A stretch of DNA of 64,000 nt from Lepidonotus clava (Eukaryota > Annelida > Polychaeta > Phyllodocida > Polynoidae), in assembly GCA_936440205.1 (NCBI GenBank), contig OW387146.1:26040458-26104457 (forward strand), in the 5' to 3' direction. Numbering within the stretch: position 1 is the first letter of the stretch; every line of letters starts with the position of its first letter. Below are positions 1 to 11,979 of this stretch, in pieces. A program made the position numbers and the translations under genes. The notes below the pieces were generated by a model. That model was not told where the DNA came from and did not search any database. It saw nothing but the letters and a program-made list of their open reading frames with translations.

Positions 1-1913
1 CTTTCTTGATGCCTGGACGTCAGGTTGGCACTCCTGAAGACAAGGCCTAACGTCTCCTGCCTCATGTCAGTGTGTCCCTTCATGCCTGCGGTTCATGCCC
101 GATTGTTGTTTGTGCCTGTCTTTCATGTCATGTCCACCCAATTTATTTCTAAGTCCAGCTGTCCTGTTTTAATTTTTCTTCATTAATCCCAAGTTTCGTA
201 CCTTGTGTTTCATGTCGAATAAGCTAGAACTAGGCCTTAAATTTTGAGCCAAAGAAGGAGAAGATTGTTAACACCATGAATTCCAGATCAGGACGGTTTA
301 ATCATGGTCTCACACATGCTTTTATAGGTACATGCTCTTTTATCGTTGGCGAATCAAGTCATATTTGTGTCAAGACATAAACACTTACTTGTATGTTACG
401 ATATACAATATTAAAGCAGTTATTCTATCATTTACATGATATTCGTACACATTCTGATCTGTGAAGCTCATCTCATGCTCAAACGTGAATCAGTCAAGGA
501 TTCATCACACATGGCAATAATATGTTACCTTCCAAATCAAAACCCATAAATAGGCTCTACCACTAGTATAGGCCTCAGTATTAATGTGATCACTAAACAT
601 CATTGTTTTATTTCTCGTAAGGCCCAGCAGACGCCGTCACTGCCTGCAGGTACGTTAATTCTGAATAAGGTCACAGGTGGCAGCACTGTGGTCCCTTGTA
701 TGAAGCTGCGTTTCCAGGGGGGTGAATGACAGCCGCAATTAGTGGTTAGGTGGCCGACTAAGGTGACGAATTCCAGGACAAATTACGGGATTAATTAAGG
801 AGTGAATTATTTGGTGTTCAACTGCTCTAATCATCCGATTTCCACTCTATTCTAGATTTTCACTCTATTCGTTGACGATTAGTGCATCCATTAGCCCGGC
901 AGCACGGTGCCAGCATTGGTCACATAGTCATCTACGATTAGATGCAAACTATTCGCCTCATGGATATATTAAAGTATTGGGTACAAGGCATCTGAGAAGG
1001 ACCGCTGTGAGGACTCAGGGGGGAGGTGAGCGGTCCTGCAGTGACACCACGTGGGTACGAGCGTAACCTCTACATCGGTCTCACAGAACTAGTAATTTTT
1101 GGTGGTTGTTGGTTAAAGGCATTTTTCGTATCAAGAATGTAACCAGAACGTCGAATGAGAAAGTAGTATGACTTCATAGGAGTTCCTTGCTGCAATGTCA
1201 CTGGGAGCAATCAAAATAACAAAGAAACAGAACTTTTATCGGTGTTCAGCTGAAAGTCTCATACAGTGTCACATAAAGAAAAGATATTGGTTTGGCGAAT
1301 TTTTTTTTATCTACAATAGAAATAAATTGTATCAGGGAAAATGAAAATAATAAAATAGATTAGTGGAACATATGTTTTTCTCTCGTTTAATGACAATGTT
1401 TCTACATTCTGATCGATAATATGAGCATATATAATATGGCTTCGCACATCCTTTCAGACTGATATATCAGAGATTTGTAAGTAATGCTACTAAGCGAAAA
1501 ATAATGATTGAAAATCGTTGCTTTACTGACTCATGAAATATTGTACATGATTACCTTTTATCGAATATGATGACAAATGGTAAAGAACTGAAACATATCT
1601 TTGGTATACTTTAGATACAGAGACATCAAGAGTTATGTACAACTATTGACAATTGCCGAACAATTCCACTTCTAGTATTTAAGATAGAATGTCGCAGGTT
1701 AGCAGCTGGTAAGACATTAGTATACCTCCCTTTCCACATTATATACATTGTCTGTCTATTTAAGATTTAATTCAGCACTGTTCGCAAAATGATTAGGGAA
1801 ACCATTATGTACATGTTTCACCTGCAAAATTATAACAAGGAACTTGCAATGTGTTTTAAAATCAAACTGATAAAATATCCTTCTGACTCATTATCTTTTC
1901 ATATTCCTTTCTT
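1..1913. other. Non-coding stretch, no gene seen
   Basis: AT-rich sequence with only short chance reading frames. I see no exon with both splice signals and no clear repeat structure. It lies downstream of the 3' end of the minus-strand claudin-like gene. Confidence 0.5.
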
Positions 1914-2023
1914 CTGTGGCCCATTGCACAATGATTTTCGTAACAAAGAAAATAAAAAACAACAAAACATTTCGTTTTTACTTTTATCTTAACAACGCAC
2001 ATTTTGACACAAAATATTTATTT

Positions 2024-2031
2024 TATATTTA

Positions 2032-2062
<31 letters not shown>

Positions 2063-2073
2063 TTTTTATTATT
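2024..2073. repeat. TTTA-rich microsatellite
   Basis: Runs of TTTA followed by a T-rich tract. Confidence 0.8.
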
Positions 2074-2200
2074 ACCGGTGCTCACCTGGGTTGGGGTTTT
2101 ACCCAGTCATCTTTCCTACAACTGGAAATTTTAGGAACGTCGCTCTTTGAAGAATCTACTTAAGTAGATCACCTTGTCTTTCCCTCGCTACTTATGATAC

Positions 2201-2224
2201 CTGATGAGCCTCACAAGGCGAAAC
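2201..2224 (+). other. Hammerhead-ribozyme-like core motif
   Basis: CTGATGA is followed by a 3 bp stem (GCC/GGC) closed by the loop TCACAA and then GAAAC. This is the layout of the conserved hammerhead core between stems I, II and III. I could not find a convincing stem III with a cleavage triplet, so self-cleavage is not supported. It may be a degraded ribozyme of a retroelement or a chance match. Confidence 0.3.
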
Positions 2225-2439
2225 TTTGAACACCCTCCCCCACCATCCCTTTTAGGGTTGCTGGGTAGGTTGCCAAGGACTCAGTGCCTGGCCCCTGGGA
2301 GGAGGTCCTGACAAACTGTGACATCACAGAAACGTCATGACGTCATGAGCGACGTCACCAGGGCGGTTGACAGGCAATCCTGTCCAATTCAAGGTTGTAT
2401 CAGCGAAGCGCACTCACGGAGCTCCTAGCCTCGTCCGAT

Positions 2440-2840
2440 TGAATTTTATTTTATATTTAGAATGCCCTCAAAGTGCTGTAACTTTTACTGATTTTTTTCC
2501 AATTTTCTCCCTTTTTATGACAACTTACAGATTTAAATTTCATTCATTAGAACCAGAGATATTGCATTTTAGTTACAACAAAACATTTCGTTGTTAAACA
2601 AAAGTTTGTTGTGCTTTCGTTGTTTGATCCTCACAACAAACGAAAATAACATTATTAACGAAAATAATATTTTCGTAACAACGATCATTTTGCAACAATT
2701 TTCTTCTATATTTAGAATGCCCCCAGAAAGCTGTAACTTTTACTGAATTTCCTCTATGTTTTCCCCTTTTTCCATCAATTTACAGAATTCAATATCATTC
2801 ATTAGAACCAGAGATTTTACTATTTTTGTAAAATCATAAC
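2440..2840. repeat. Two imperfect direct repeats
   Basis: The stretch starting near 2452 (tttagaatgccctcaaagtg and following) recurs near 2711 with scattered changes, through the shared phrase cattcattagaaccagagat. The spacing is about 260-270 bp. Confidence 0.7.
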
Positions 2841-2957
2841 AACGGCACTTTTTGCTAAGATATCTTAACTTCATCCTCCCAACAAAACTCTATTGTGCAA
2901 CGGGCCACTGCAGATTAATATACACAAACAATAATCTTATTCCACTCCTCCTGCAGA

Positions 2958-3124
2958 CTATCTGGCGCTGAAGTTCCAGTCTAGGAACATTAGGACTGCG
3001 GCGGCTATCTCAAAGATGAAACACACTATCTCCAGTCCGAAGGCTCCTCCAGGGGAGAACAGCCCGTTACTTTTGTTGATCACCTGTCCCGCCCACACTG
3101 CGAAGGCCAGCATCAGGCAAAATG
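2958..3124 (-). CDS. Claudin-like gene, exon 3 (last)
   Basis: Acceptor TTTGCAG before 3124, then the rest of TM3, the second loop with an N-glycosylation site (NKS), TM4, and a TAG stop at 2960-2958. Confidence 0.87.
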
Positions 3125-5690
3125 CTGCAAAGATGAACAGTACATTTCTAACATACGGAAGAACACCAATGAAAAATAAACATTTCTGTTATAAACATGC
3201 AAAATTGGTATGCTGCTGAGAACCTCACACGTAATTTGTGTCCTTGAATAAAATTATATTTTTGTATGTATTCTGGCGAAAATAAATAATTAGCCATTGT
3301 CAAAATATTATTTCATTGTTTAATTGCTCCGAATTATTTTAGAGTTCTAAATCAACTGTCTAATTAGGAGGAAACAATGTGTTACTCAGCAGATGCATAC
3401 TGACTGTTATTTCAGCAGGGTGAGAGCAGATATCTTGATGTTTGTTTAACCAAATTATATACGTGATATTTTAATAATCCGATGTTAGTTACCTTACTAA
3501 TATACCTTACATTTCAATCACAGCCAATTCCGTGATTCGATATAGATGGACACAGAATACTAGGTTTAGAATGTTGGTCAAATGTCCAAACGTTTTGTGG
3601 GAAACGGAAGGGTCCTCTATCCTCAGACGGTAACCGTGTAGTGCCAAAATCTGTTGCAATTATGCCTGTGAATATTATTTACAGTGCTCATGTTTGACCC
3701 TAATTTCTATAATAGCAAAAGCCGTATTGTATCAATTCCCTAAGGTCTGTCTGTCTGTATGTTTGTATGTATATATGTATATGTGTATACATGTGCACAT
3801 ACTTACATACATACAGACATGTATATATTTGGAACGGAGATTTTCAACACATTCGCACCAGATGATCCTTTTTTGGTGAAACCACCCAATACCAACATTC
3901 AATTCAAATTATGTGCTAACTCCATCTTTTTGGATCACCAGGGAAACTACACAATAATGTTTATCCTTGGAGCACAACTTCACCTGAATCAAATCAGCTA
4001 TTGATCATGTCACAACCCAGGTTGCTATACAAACTTGGGTTGTCAAGCAGGTTACTGTTGGCAACTTCTAAGTGCAACTAACACTTGGTGTGTTAGTGCA
4101 TGGCAACACAGACATACAAATCTGTCCCTGATATATGTATATAATAACATAGTTTATACTTTAGTATACATATGTACCAACTTTGAAGACCTATTGTTAG
4201 GGTTCTACCCATGTACTCACCAGCTGCTCCGTGCACACCGACCAGGACCAGGCTGTAGAAGGCCTTACTCTCCCGGTCTCCAGTGTAGATGTAGAACACC
4301 ATCAGGAAGGCTGCCACAAACATGAGGACTAGGGTGAAGAAGGCGAAGGTCTGCGTGCACCGCTCTGCATCTGGAACAAGAACCATACACTAGGACTAGG
4401 GCAAAGAAGGCAAAGGTCTGTGTGCACCGACTGCATCTGGAACAAAAATCATGCATGAAGACTAAGGCAAAGAAGGCGAAGGTCTGTGTGTACCGACTGC
4501 ATCTGGAACAAAAATCATGCATTAGGACTAGGGCAAAGAAGGCGAAGGTCTGCGTGCACCGCTCTGCATCTGGAACAAAAATCATGCATTACGACAAGGG
4601 GAAAGAAGGTGAAGGTCTGTGTGCACCGCTCTGCATGTGGAAATAAACAAACATGAGACTAGGACAAGAAGGTGAATTCGAAGGTCTGTGTGCACCATTC
4701 CTCAACAATATTGATTTTACTGCAATTTTGTTTTCACCCCAAATGTCCTTTCAGTTGATCCAAAATGTCTTTTCATTTGACTTGAAACGTTCTTTCAATT
4801 AAACTTAAATGTCCTGTCAATTGTCCTTTAATTTGACCACAAAACACAAATAGCGAGGTAAAAGAACATGAATAAACCAACAAATTACTACGTATAAGCC
4901 TGTCTAATAGTCATGTATAAAATGTCCCTATGCTAGGTCTTACAGTTTGCATGCTTTAGGTTTTTTTTCAGACTAACCGGGCTTGAAATTAGAATAGAAA
5001 CGGAATGACAAAACAAGTTGATTTTGGAGCTTTGTTCAAGTAAGTGCCAGGCAGGGTGGTGAACAGGCATGACCATTATATGTTGATTAGTATACTGTTA
5101 TCACCAAACTCTATCAAAGCCGATAGATACATGACCCCTGGATACCCTGAATTTTGATAGATAATGTTGTTAGTGACCAAGTGCCACTTTTTGCATAACA
5201 GGGATTTGTAAAGCAAATGGTAAATTCACTGAATAAATCTATATTGGTTTGAGATTGAAAAAGAGGCCTCTAATTCTAGGAATAACATTTTAGATCCATT
5301 CCCCATGTCCAGGAGGATTTAAAAATTTCAATCACAAGAGGGAAGCACTAGTTTATGAGTATTTTTTTTTGAATTACCACATGGAATATGGGTAGGAATA
5401 ACCCAAAATCACTTACCTGATAAATGAGACACTTTGCGAATGAAACATCCATAGACATCACCACATTCAACCCAGAGCCCCCTTTTGGTTGCAGGAGAAG
5501 ATGACTTGGCCCATTCGGGTATAGCAAAAGCAATGATGTGGAACAGGAGCGATACTCCGCTGACAGCAAAAGCGATCCATGCCCACAGGGAGGCTCCAAT
5601 GGAGGCTACTTCTATCTGTTTGGTCATGAAAGACTCCTTTGGGGGTGGTGGTCCCACCCCTCGTGCTTCTGGGCCACCGTCTCCATTCAT
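2958..5690 (-). CDS. Claudin/PMP22-family tetraspan protein (3 exons)
   Basis: A complete minus-strand gene with coding exons 5690-5417, 4370-4221 and 3124-2958. All three junctions have GT/AG signals, all introns are phase 1, and the exon lengths sum to 591 nt (196 aa plus stop). The chosen start gives a short proline-rich cytoplasmic N-terminus and then TM1 (SLWAWIAFAVSGVSLLFHII). The first extracellular loop has the family signature W...GLW..C....C (PEWAKSSS, then RGLWVECGDVYGC). TM2 is in exon 2 (TFAFFTLVLMFVAAFLMVFY). TM3 spans the exon 2/3 junction, and TM4 is near the end (IVCFIFEIAAAVLMFLDW). Known members build tight or septate junctions or act as PMP22/EMP-type membrane proteins; which one this is cannot be told. 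The C-terminus is short, without a clear PDZ-binding end. The exon 2 acceptor has been tandemly amplified. Confidence 0.88.
4221..4370 (-). CDS. Claudin-like gene, exon 2
   Basis: The acceptor is TTGTTCCAG before 4370 and the donor is GTGAGTAC after 4221. It encodes TM2 and the start of TM3 and is phase 1 at both ends. Confidence 0.87.
4371..4696 (-). repeat. Tandem copies of a splice acceptor plus exon start
   Basis: About four further copies, with a partial fifth, of a unit of 65-67 bp lie directly upstream of exon 2. Each copies the intron end (TTTTTGTTCCAG) and about 45 bp of exon 2, including the codons for CTQTFAFF. The acceptor AG is kept in the copies near 4438, 4503 and 4572. The frame shifts between units, so they are unlikely to code. 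Confidence 0.85.
4736..4845. repeat. Degenerate ~30 bp tandem repeat
   Basis: The phrase aaatgtcctttcarttgatc recurs about four times with drift. Confidence 0.6.
5417..5690 (-). CDS. Claudin-like gene, exon 1
   Basis: Starts at ATG (5690-5688) and ends at donor GTAAGTG. It encodes the N-terminus, TM1 and the GLW-C-C part of the first loop. Phase 1 end. Confidence 0.85.
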
Positions 5691-5742
5691 ATTTACAGTG
5701 TTATGGGTACAGTTCGTTAATATGTTAGTATGTATAGATTGA

Positions 5743-8229
5743 CAATGCTGTCAAATGTCTTAGTTGGTAGTGTATGTTGAATTCAACGGCTTTTCAATGA
5801 TTGAATTGCTTTACAGTCTTCAGGTGCTAATTTGTTCACGCAGACCTTATGTATACAAAGTGTTTCTGTGTTTAGAGGTCTCCTTGTATGTTCATTTAGT
5901 TTGGTAATAATCCTCAGTTCCAGTTTTGTTATATCCTTGTCCATACAAGCCAAAGTAAGTGAGGGTTATATGTGCGCCTTGTTGTGTGTAATATCCCAGT
6001 ATTGGTTCGGTAAAATCAATATTAAATCCTTATCTTCTACCGTAAAGGTCTATAGCACCACCTGTAGTCTGTAACTGTATCAGTTAGCACCTGTTTCTCA
6101 GCTGTATACGAATAAATAAGATAAAATCACCAGTCACAAACATAAAACAATCCTTCCACTGACAGCTCCCTCCAGGCCTGAACCTCCATAGTCTCCCTAT
6201 GTCTTAAGGTCAAACCACCACACCTTAAGGCTCAAACCTCAGGTAGATCCACTCCCTGGAGGACTCAGGTAGTCAGAGGTGCCTCTCAGTGTTGTGGGTA
6301 GGGCTGTGGGCAAGGGCAGGGTCCAGAGTTGAAGTGAGTAACACTCAGGTTATTATTATCAGGTACTGAGTGGGCCTTATCAGAGCCTGACCTGAAGGTA
6401 TCACTGATAAGGGACGGTTCTGCTACCTGGCTGGTGTAGTACTGGTATATTGGTTTGTTATCAACAGTTTTATCCAGGTTACTGAAGTTTATGGTTAATT
6501 CAGAAATTGGGTTGTCCTGTTTCAATTAAAAGTTTATCAACATGTGTTTAATGTACGAAGATAGTTTATTAGGGGGCGTTTGCAGTGCTGAAATTAAAGG
6601 GGATTCCATGTGAGATTTAAGGAGTTTAAGGTAATTAATCTTAAATATGGTTCCATCCTAAACTTTTCATCATTTTCTTACACATTATTTGCAAAGATAA
6701 TGTTGGTTCCAGACACCCAGGAACCGCCATAGCTACGCCACTATATTCCTTAAAGGGGAAATAAGGTTACGATAAGTTTGGGTCGATTGCCTTCCAATGA
6801 GTGCAATAGTGAAAGTTGCACATTAATCATTTTATTTAATTAGATAGTATCCACTAAGACAATTATATACGGCCGTTTATCATCTCATTGTATACCATTG
6901 TGAGCTTACAATAACTGCAAACAGTATTTTGCCTTATGACCATTTAATTTGATATTTTATATAAATCAGGATTACATTTTACGAAATGTGGCATAGAATA
7001 AGAAAATGATCAAAATAATATCTACATACAATGTTTCTGCTCCCTTCGCATAATTTTGTACAATCAACATGCAGTCATTATATGTTTCTAAGGGATTGCT
7101 ATACACAAATAACATACCCTCGTAATTCTTCCGTTCAGAAATGCAGGCTTATCTAGGTTTATAAAAACAAACTCACATTCATCTGAAGCTCTTCTGTCCA
7201 AATGACGCTATTTATATAGTCCATATCAGATTTAGCAAAGAGGACGGCTTATGTGCCATTCATTTTAAGCATTGAGTAGACCACTTCACTTGAAATCGTG
7301 TATTTGATAAAGATATGCAGATAAGATGCATGATAATGCCTCCCCCTTTCATTCATACATAAATATTACATTTCGCAACATAATAGTTATACTGATTTGA
7401 TGTTTTTTCATAGACTCGTGGATTATATGAATGTGTTTTTGTGGTAATTTGTCTATAAGTTAATTCTTTTCAAAGAGGTTTCTCCATAGATAATTTTATC
7501 ATACTTTTACCATTATGGAAGGGAAATATTTAAATTTAGAGCAAATAATTTACTCAACCATAAGACAATTTGTGATCTACCTGAAATTCCGTTCTTATTT
7601 CAATAGCCCCATAGGTTGGGTGAAGGTACCCCATGCCTGGGGTTCTTAGAGACACTTCAAGGGTACCCATTGAGCAATGGAACTGAAATACTGGTTATTA
7701 ATTTTGATCTGGTCGTGATCAACCAGAACTGAAACTGGTCGCAGGCGATCTTTATCTCTACTAGAATTTAACTTGCATGGCTCACCGAATATGATATTGT
7801 ATGTTTTATCTAAGAAAATGAATATTGATGTTCTGTAATGTATGTCTTAGCAGGCGCACTTGCTTAAATACTTATCCAGTATGCGACATGATCCTCTGCT
7901 GAATCGTGAATCAGTCCAAAAGATTAAACTCCAGTGTGCCCAGGTGCCTGATTAGATATTTTACTGAATAAAATTAATTACTACTCACGCTGCATTAATT
8001 TATTACCAAACACGTTGACTTGGTTTTGCGTCATATAACAGCTGGCTCTTACATCTTTCAAATACCTGCCGCTTGAAAAAGAAAATGGTCTTTGGTGAAA
8101 CAGGTGCACCTGCACATAAGTAGGCAAGTGCTCAGGAAAAGTGCTAATCTATTTACCAAGATTTCATGAAATGAAGATTGAGTGTCAGCGCCTCTCAACG
8201 TTTTGATCAAAACGTGGATTTTGTTCGCA
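5743..8229. other. Intergenic region between head-to-head genes
   Basis: About 2.5 kb of AT-rich DNA between the start of the claudin-like gene (minus) and the TATA box of the Ig gene (plus). Nothing is firmly recognised except the doubtful frame at 6286-6525. Confidence 0.5.
6286..6525 (-). CDS. Doubtful small reading frame upstream of the claudin-like gene
   Basis: An open frame of 79 codons, rich in Ser, Asn and Asp, with a plausible soluble-protein composition (begins MKQDNPISEL). It contains a donor-like CAG|GTAGCA but I found no matching acceptor that joins it to the tetraspan gene. It could be a 5' exon of an alternative transcript or chance. Confidence 0.2.
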   Translation of the reverse strand: MKQDNPISELTINFSNLDKTVDNKPIYQYYTSQVAEPSLISDTFRSGSDKAHSVPDNNNLSVTHFNSGPCPCPQPYPQH

Positions 8230-8236
8230 TATATAA
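8230..8236 (+). promoter_or_regulatory. TATA box of the Ig-domain gene
   Basis: TATATAA lies about 106 bp before the signal-peptide ATG, leaving room for a 5' leader of about 80 nt. Confidence 0.55.
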
Positions 8237-8341
8237 GTCAGCAGAAATTGGTTTTGGTGTAGAGGAGGCAACGGATTGGGCATCAAAAGGTTGGATACCT
8301 TCCTTCGGGGTGCAGTGGGCTGCACTAGGCCTGTTACGACA

Positions 8342-8393
8342 ATGAAGACCCATAAGCATGTCTTTGTATTCATCTTTACAGCTTTTGCGATCT
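8342..8393 (+). CDS. Ig gene exon 1: signal peptide
   Basis: ATG, a basic start (MKTHKH), a hydrophobic core (VFVFIFTAFAI) and donor GTAAGC. Ends in phase 1. Confidence 0.8.
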
Positions 8394-11300
8394 GTAAGCT
8401 ACCTTTACGTATATCATGTTTTAGATCAGTTGTGAATGAGGCCTTAATAATCCCTAAAAGAAGGCGTGGGAAGCCGGGATCTGTCATATATTGCATGTTG
8501 AACGTCATGTTGGTTTCTCTCAGCCAAGATGCAACATAGTGGTAACGTTTGGCGACTTTCTTAAAATGTTCTGTGAGGTTCTGCAATGCAACTAGCTAAA
8601 ATGTTCGTCATGTATGATTATTGTATCTTCTTGGTTTGGATTATTTTGGTCATTTACATGATGTCACAAAGCGGAATAGTCAATGGTAATATTTTGAGCA
8701 GATAAACCACTTTTTACAATACACTTATCAAAATATATTTCATAATCATAATCAGTAAGGGAACTCTGGGCCCAGTATGATCACATACTGTTGTGCCCTC
8801 ACTAGCGTTTTTCGAAATCAGGAATACATTTGCCTAATGGATGCAGCTTTTACTGTGTTTCCTCGTTTAACGCCACTTTTTATGTATTCTGTTAGCTCAT
8901 ATCCACGGAGAGGGGGATGCCGTCATAGATCAACCACCGCCATCCATTACTTTGGTGAAGAAAGGGGAAACTCTGAAGTTAATTTGCACTGTGAAAACGG
9001 AAGGTGTAGAAACATACACAAAGATTGAATGGAAAAAAGAAGTACGAATTTTTGATCATCGATTCACCTTAAATTAACTTACTGCATGTATGTTTATAAC
9101 GTAAATTGATTCACTATCATTATATTATTATAAGAGTAAGATGTGTATAACAGTATGATCAGCTCGTAATCAGTTGCGCGTGTACCATCCTATCATTTGC
9201 ATCATATCAATATGTTTGTAAACTGTTGATTTCCCTTCCTAAACAGGGCTCAACTGATGCATTTTGTACACATACAAAAGGTTCAGAGTTAGAAGATGCG
9301 GATTTGTGTGGGGGATCGGATTTCACCTCTGTCGGTTCAGGCTTGTTTGATATCACTAGCAAAGATGGAGCTACAGAGGCAATGGTCGGGAAATATGAAT
9401 GCACATGGTATGCATCAGTCGATGATAAAGCAGGGAACAGTCATTCTACAGAAGTAGTCGTGTTGGGTAAGGTATTATTCATGTGCCACAAAGAATCTAA
9501 TAAGAAAATGAATTCAATTTGTACATCTCATCATAGGGCAGGGCAGTAAAACAAGCCCTAAAATCTGTCGAGTGGGTTCCAAGTAAATCTGGGAGCTTAC
9601 AAGAAAATCCAACGGGGTTCCAAGCAGTGCAAATCTGAGAGGTCCAAGGGAATTCACAGAGAGTTCCAAGTAAATCAAAATTTAACATGGTTCAAAACCT
9701 GAGGGGAGTGTCCCCAATGAGCAGCTTTAAGCTTAATACTATGTTTTATTATCCACGACCGGTACACAGACTTTAGAGTGCACTTCTTTTTCATGTATTT
9801 ACACTTTGATTAATATTCGAAATCTCTCTAAATTGCAATTGTGAAGAGCACATCACCATATTAACATAATCACCGTATGTCTATTTATTCAATGCAAAAG
9901 CAGCATTACAAACATAATGATACCTTACAAAGAAGTTGAATAATTCAGTTATCTTATTAGCTGGCATACTTATTTTAAAATGGTTAGAAACCTCAATTTC
10001 TTATTCTTCTTTTCAAATCATGATTCTCATAAATTATCTATTTAAGTGTACAATGTACAATAGACATTTTACCAACACAATCTTAACCATTGGTTCTTAA
10101 CATCCGTTGAGGTGAAAGGTGTTTCATGAAGCGGAAGGTTGCAACTCAAGTTAGGTACTACCACAGCACGGGGTGCAGATTCTGGACACTTTCAGTGCTG
10201 TATTCTGTGACCAACTGGGAATTCGACCCTTATTTTATAGTAATTTTCAGTTTATTTTACCTTAAATTTTAGGGTGTCAAAAAATGAAAAAAATGTATGT
10301 CATGGTTTTTTTTGTAGAAACAAAGTGTCCAATGTGAGAATAGACTGCACCAGCGCATTCCTTGGAAAATTCTGTATAAGAATAAGTTAACTATTCTTAT
10401 GTAAGAGGATGCGCAGGTGTTCATTTTAAATGCGCCAACTTTTGCCTCCTAATTGTTTTCTGGACTTTTTTTTTTAGCATATGTGCTATTTTTTCAAAGT
10501 ATCCATTCAAGATGTTTTAGAAAATCTGACTCAAATTTGCTTATTGTTGTATTGGCCAATATAATTAGAGTTATAATAATCATTTGCAGCAGTTATCCTA
10601 ATATTATAATACCCCTTTTCATTTTTAATGAAACGTTATTGGTAATTGCCAGCAAATTTCTGACTTATGCAAATCAATTTTTGCCCAAAATGCAATTTTT
10701 GAAACCTGGCAATCTATATTATTGGTCCTTTTCTCATTATATCACTTTTCATTTTATATTCAAAACTTGATTGGTTCAAAAGTTACATAAATTCTAAGTT
10801 TTTCTAGCTTTGAAATAGCCTGTGAAACAGTCACAATACTTATATAGGCAATGTATGGAATATGTGACAGAATTTACCCCCCATTTTCATGGTTAGTTTT
10901 TGAAATATCCCCAGTTCTAAATAAGATAGAGTAATTCTGTAAAAACTTATGGATTTCAAAAGGAACACTCTTTCTGAATATCTCTATTTCATGGTGAGAA
11001 GGGAGAACAATTTTTTGGGTTGGTAGTACCTACTCAAGTAAAGTGTATATAATTACTATCTAAGTTAATCTTTTTTCTTAATATTGTCTAAATTAGTACT
11101 CTTTAATGCGAGCATTTACAAACCATTTTTGATATTTCTACTTTCATTTAGACTCTGACACATGCATGAGCAATCCTTCATATGTCGTTAGAGGGCAGTC
11201 TGTCACAAGAAAATGCATTATGTATGGAAGACCTTCAAAGAATGACCTTGAAATTAAGTGGAAGATTGGAGGAACTGAAAAGACAGACAACGTTTTTGTC

Positions 11301-11946
11301 AACGATGTGGAATGTAATGAATGCAGGTAAGGTAAAAGTAAAATTACTAATTCTCTGCTTTTATCTGATTTTGATTTTAGAAAAGTCGAAAGAATTACAA
11401 TGGAGCCCAACTTTATGGAATTCACGAAATTCCAGTTGTATAATATTCATAAAAACAAAATTTAGGTTGATGGACAATAAAAGTTTTGAAGGATGTTTGC
11501 GTGCTTTTTTCCCCATGGCACATCATATATGGGATTTTATATTATGTGTATGGGATTGTGTGTATTTGTATGGGATTTTGTATATTTGATTGGATTTTAT
11601 AGGATTTTGTTTGGGATTTTACTTCACCGAAATTCATCATGTATGTTTTCTGATCACATATTGGATTAGGAACATTAAACTCACCTTTATGAATACGTCT
11701 TTTTTTCGTCCAAATAGTCACGTGAAATAGTAGTCTAATGGCCTAACTGTACTGTTTAGGCATATAGCACCATTCTTTGTGACTAGCTATTCCTTCATTC
11801 CCAAACCCCTTGAAAGAGTTGGACACAAGAAGGACGATGGTGTTCCAGAACCAAGAAGGATCTGTTTATTCTATAAACAATCTCAGGCTTTTATACCCCA
11901 GAATACCCAATAATCCCAATATTGCACCCATTCCATTACTATTAAC

Positions 11947-11979
<33 letters not shown>

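Larger units (their letters stand above)
1914..2910. mobile_element. Possible non-autonomous element with inverted ends
   Basis: The left end (TGTGGCCCATTGCACAAT, 1915-1932) matches the reverse complement of the right end (ATTGTGCAACGGGCCACTG, 2892-2910) with few differences, so about 1 kb is flanked by inverted repeats. Inside are a TTTA-rich microsatellite (about 2024-2073), a hammerhead-like core (2201-2224) and an imperfect duplication of about 270 bp spacing. No coding capacity is seen. A target-site duplication is not clear, so the superfamily is open. It could also be a composite of older repeats. Confidence 0.45.

Noticed and set aside
4265-4585. 106-codon minus-strand frame with FAFFALV repeats
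   Set aside because: Reads through the amplified acceptor copies; it is repeat-derived and not the tetraspan protein's frame throughout.
8185-8586. 133-codon minus-strand frame
   Set aside because: It lies across the TATA box, leader and signal-peptide exon of the Ig gene and has no recognisable domain; the plus-strand exon has better support.
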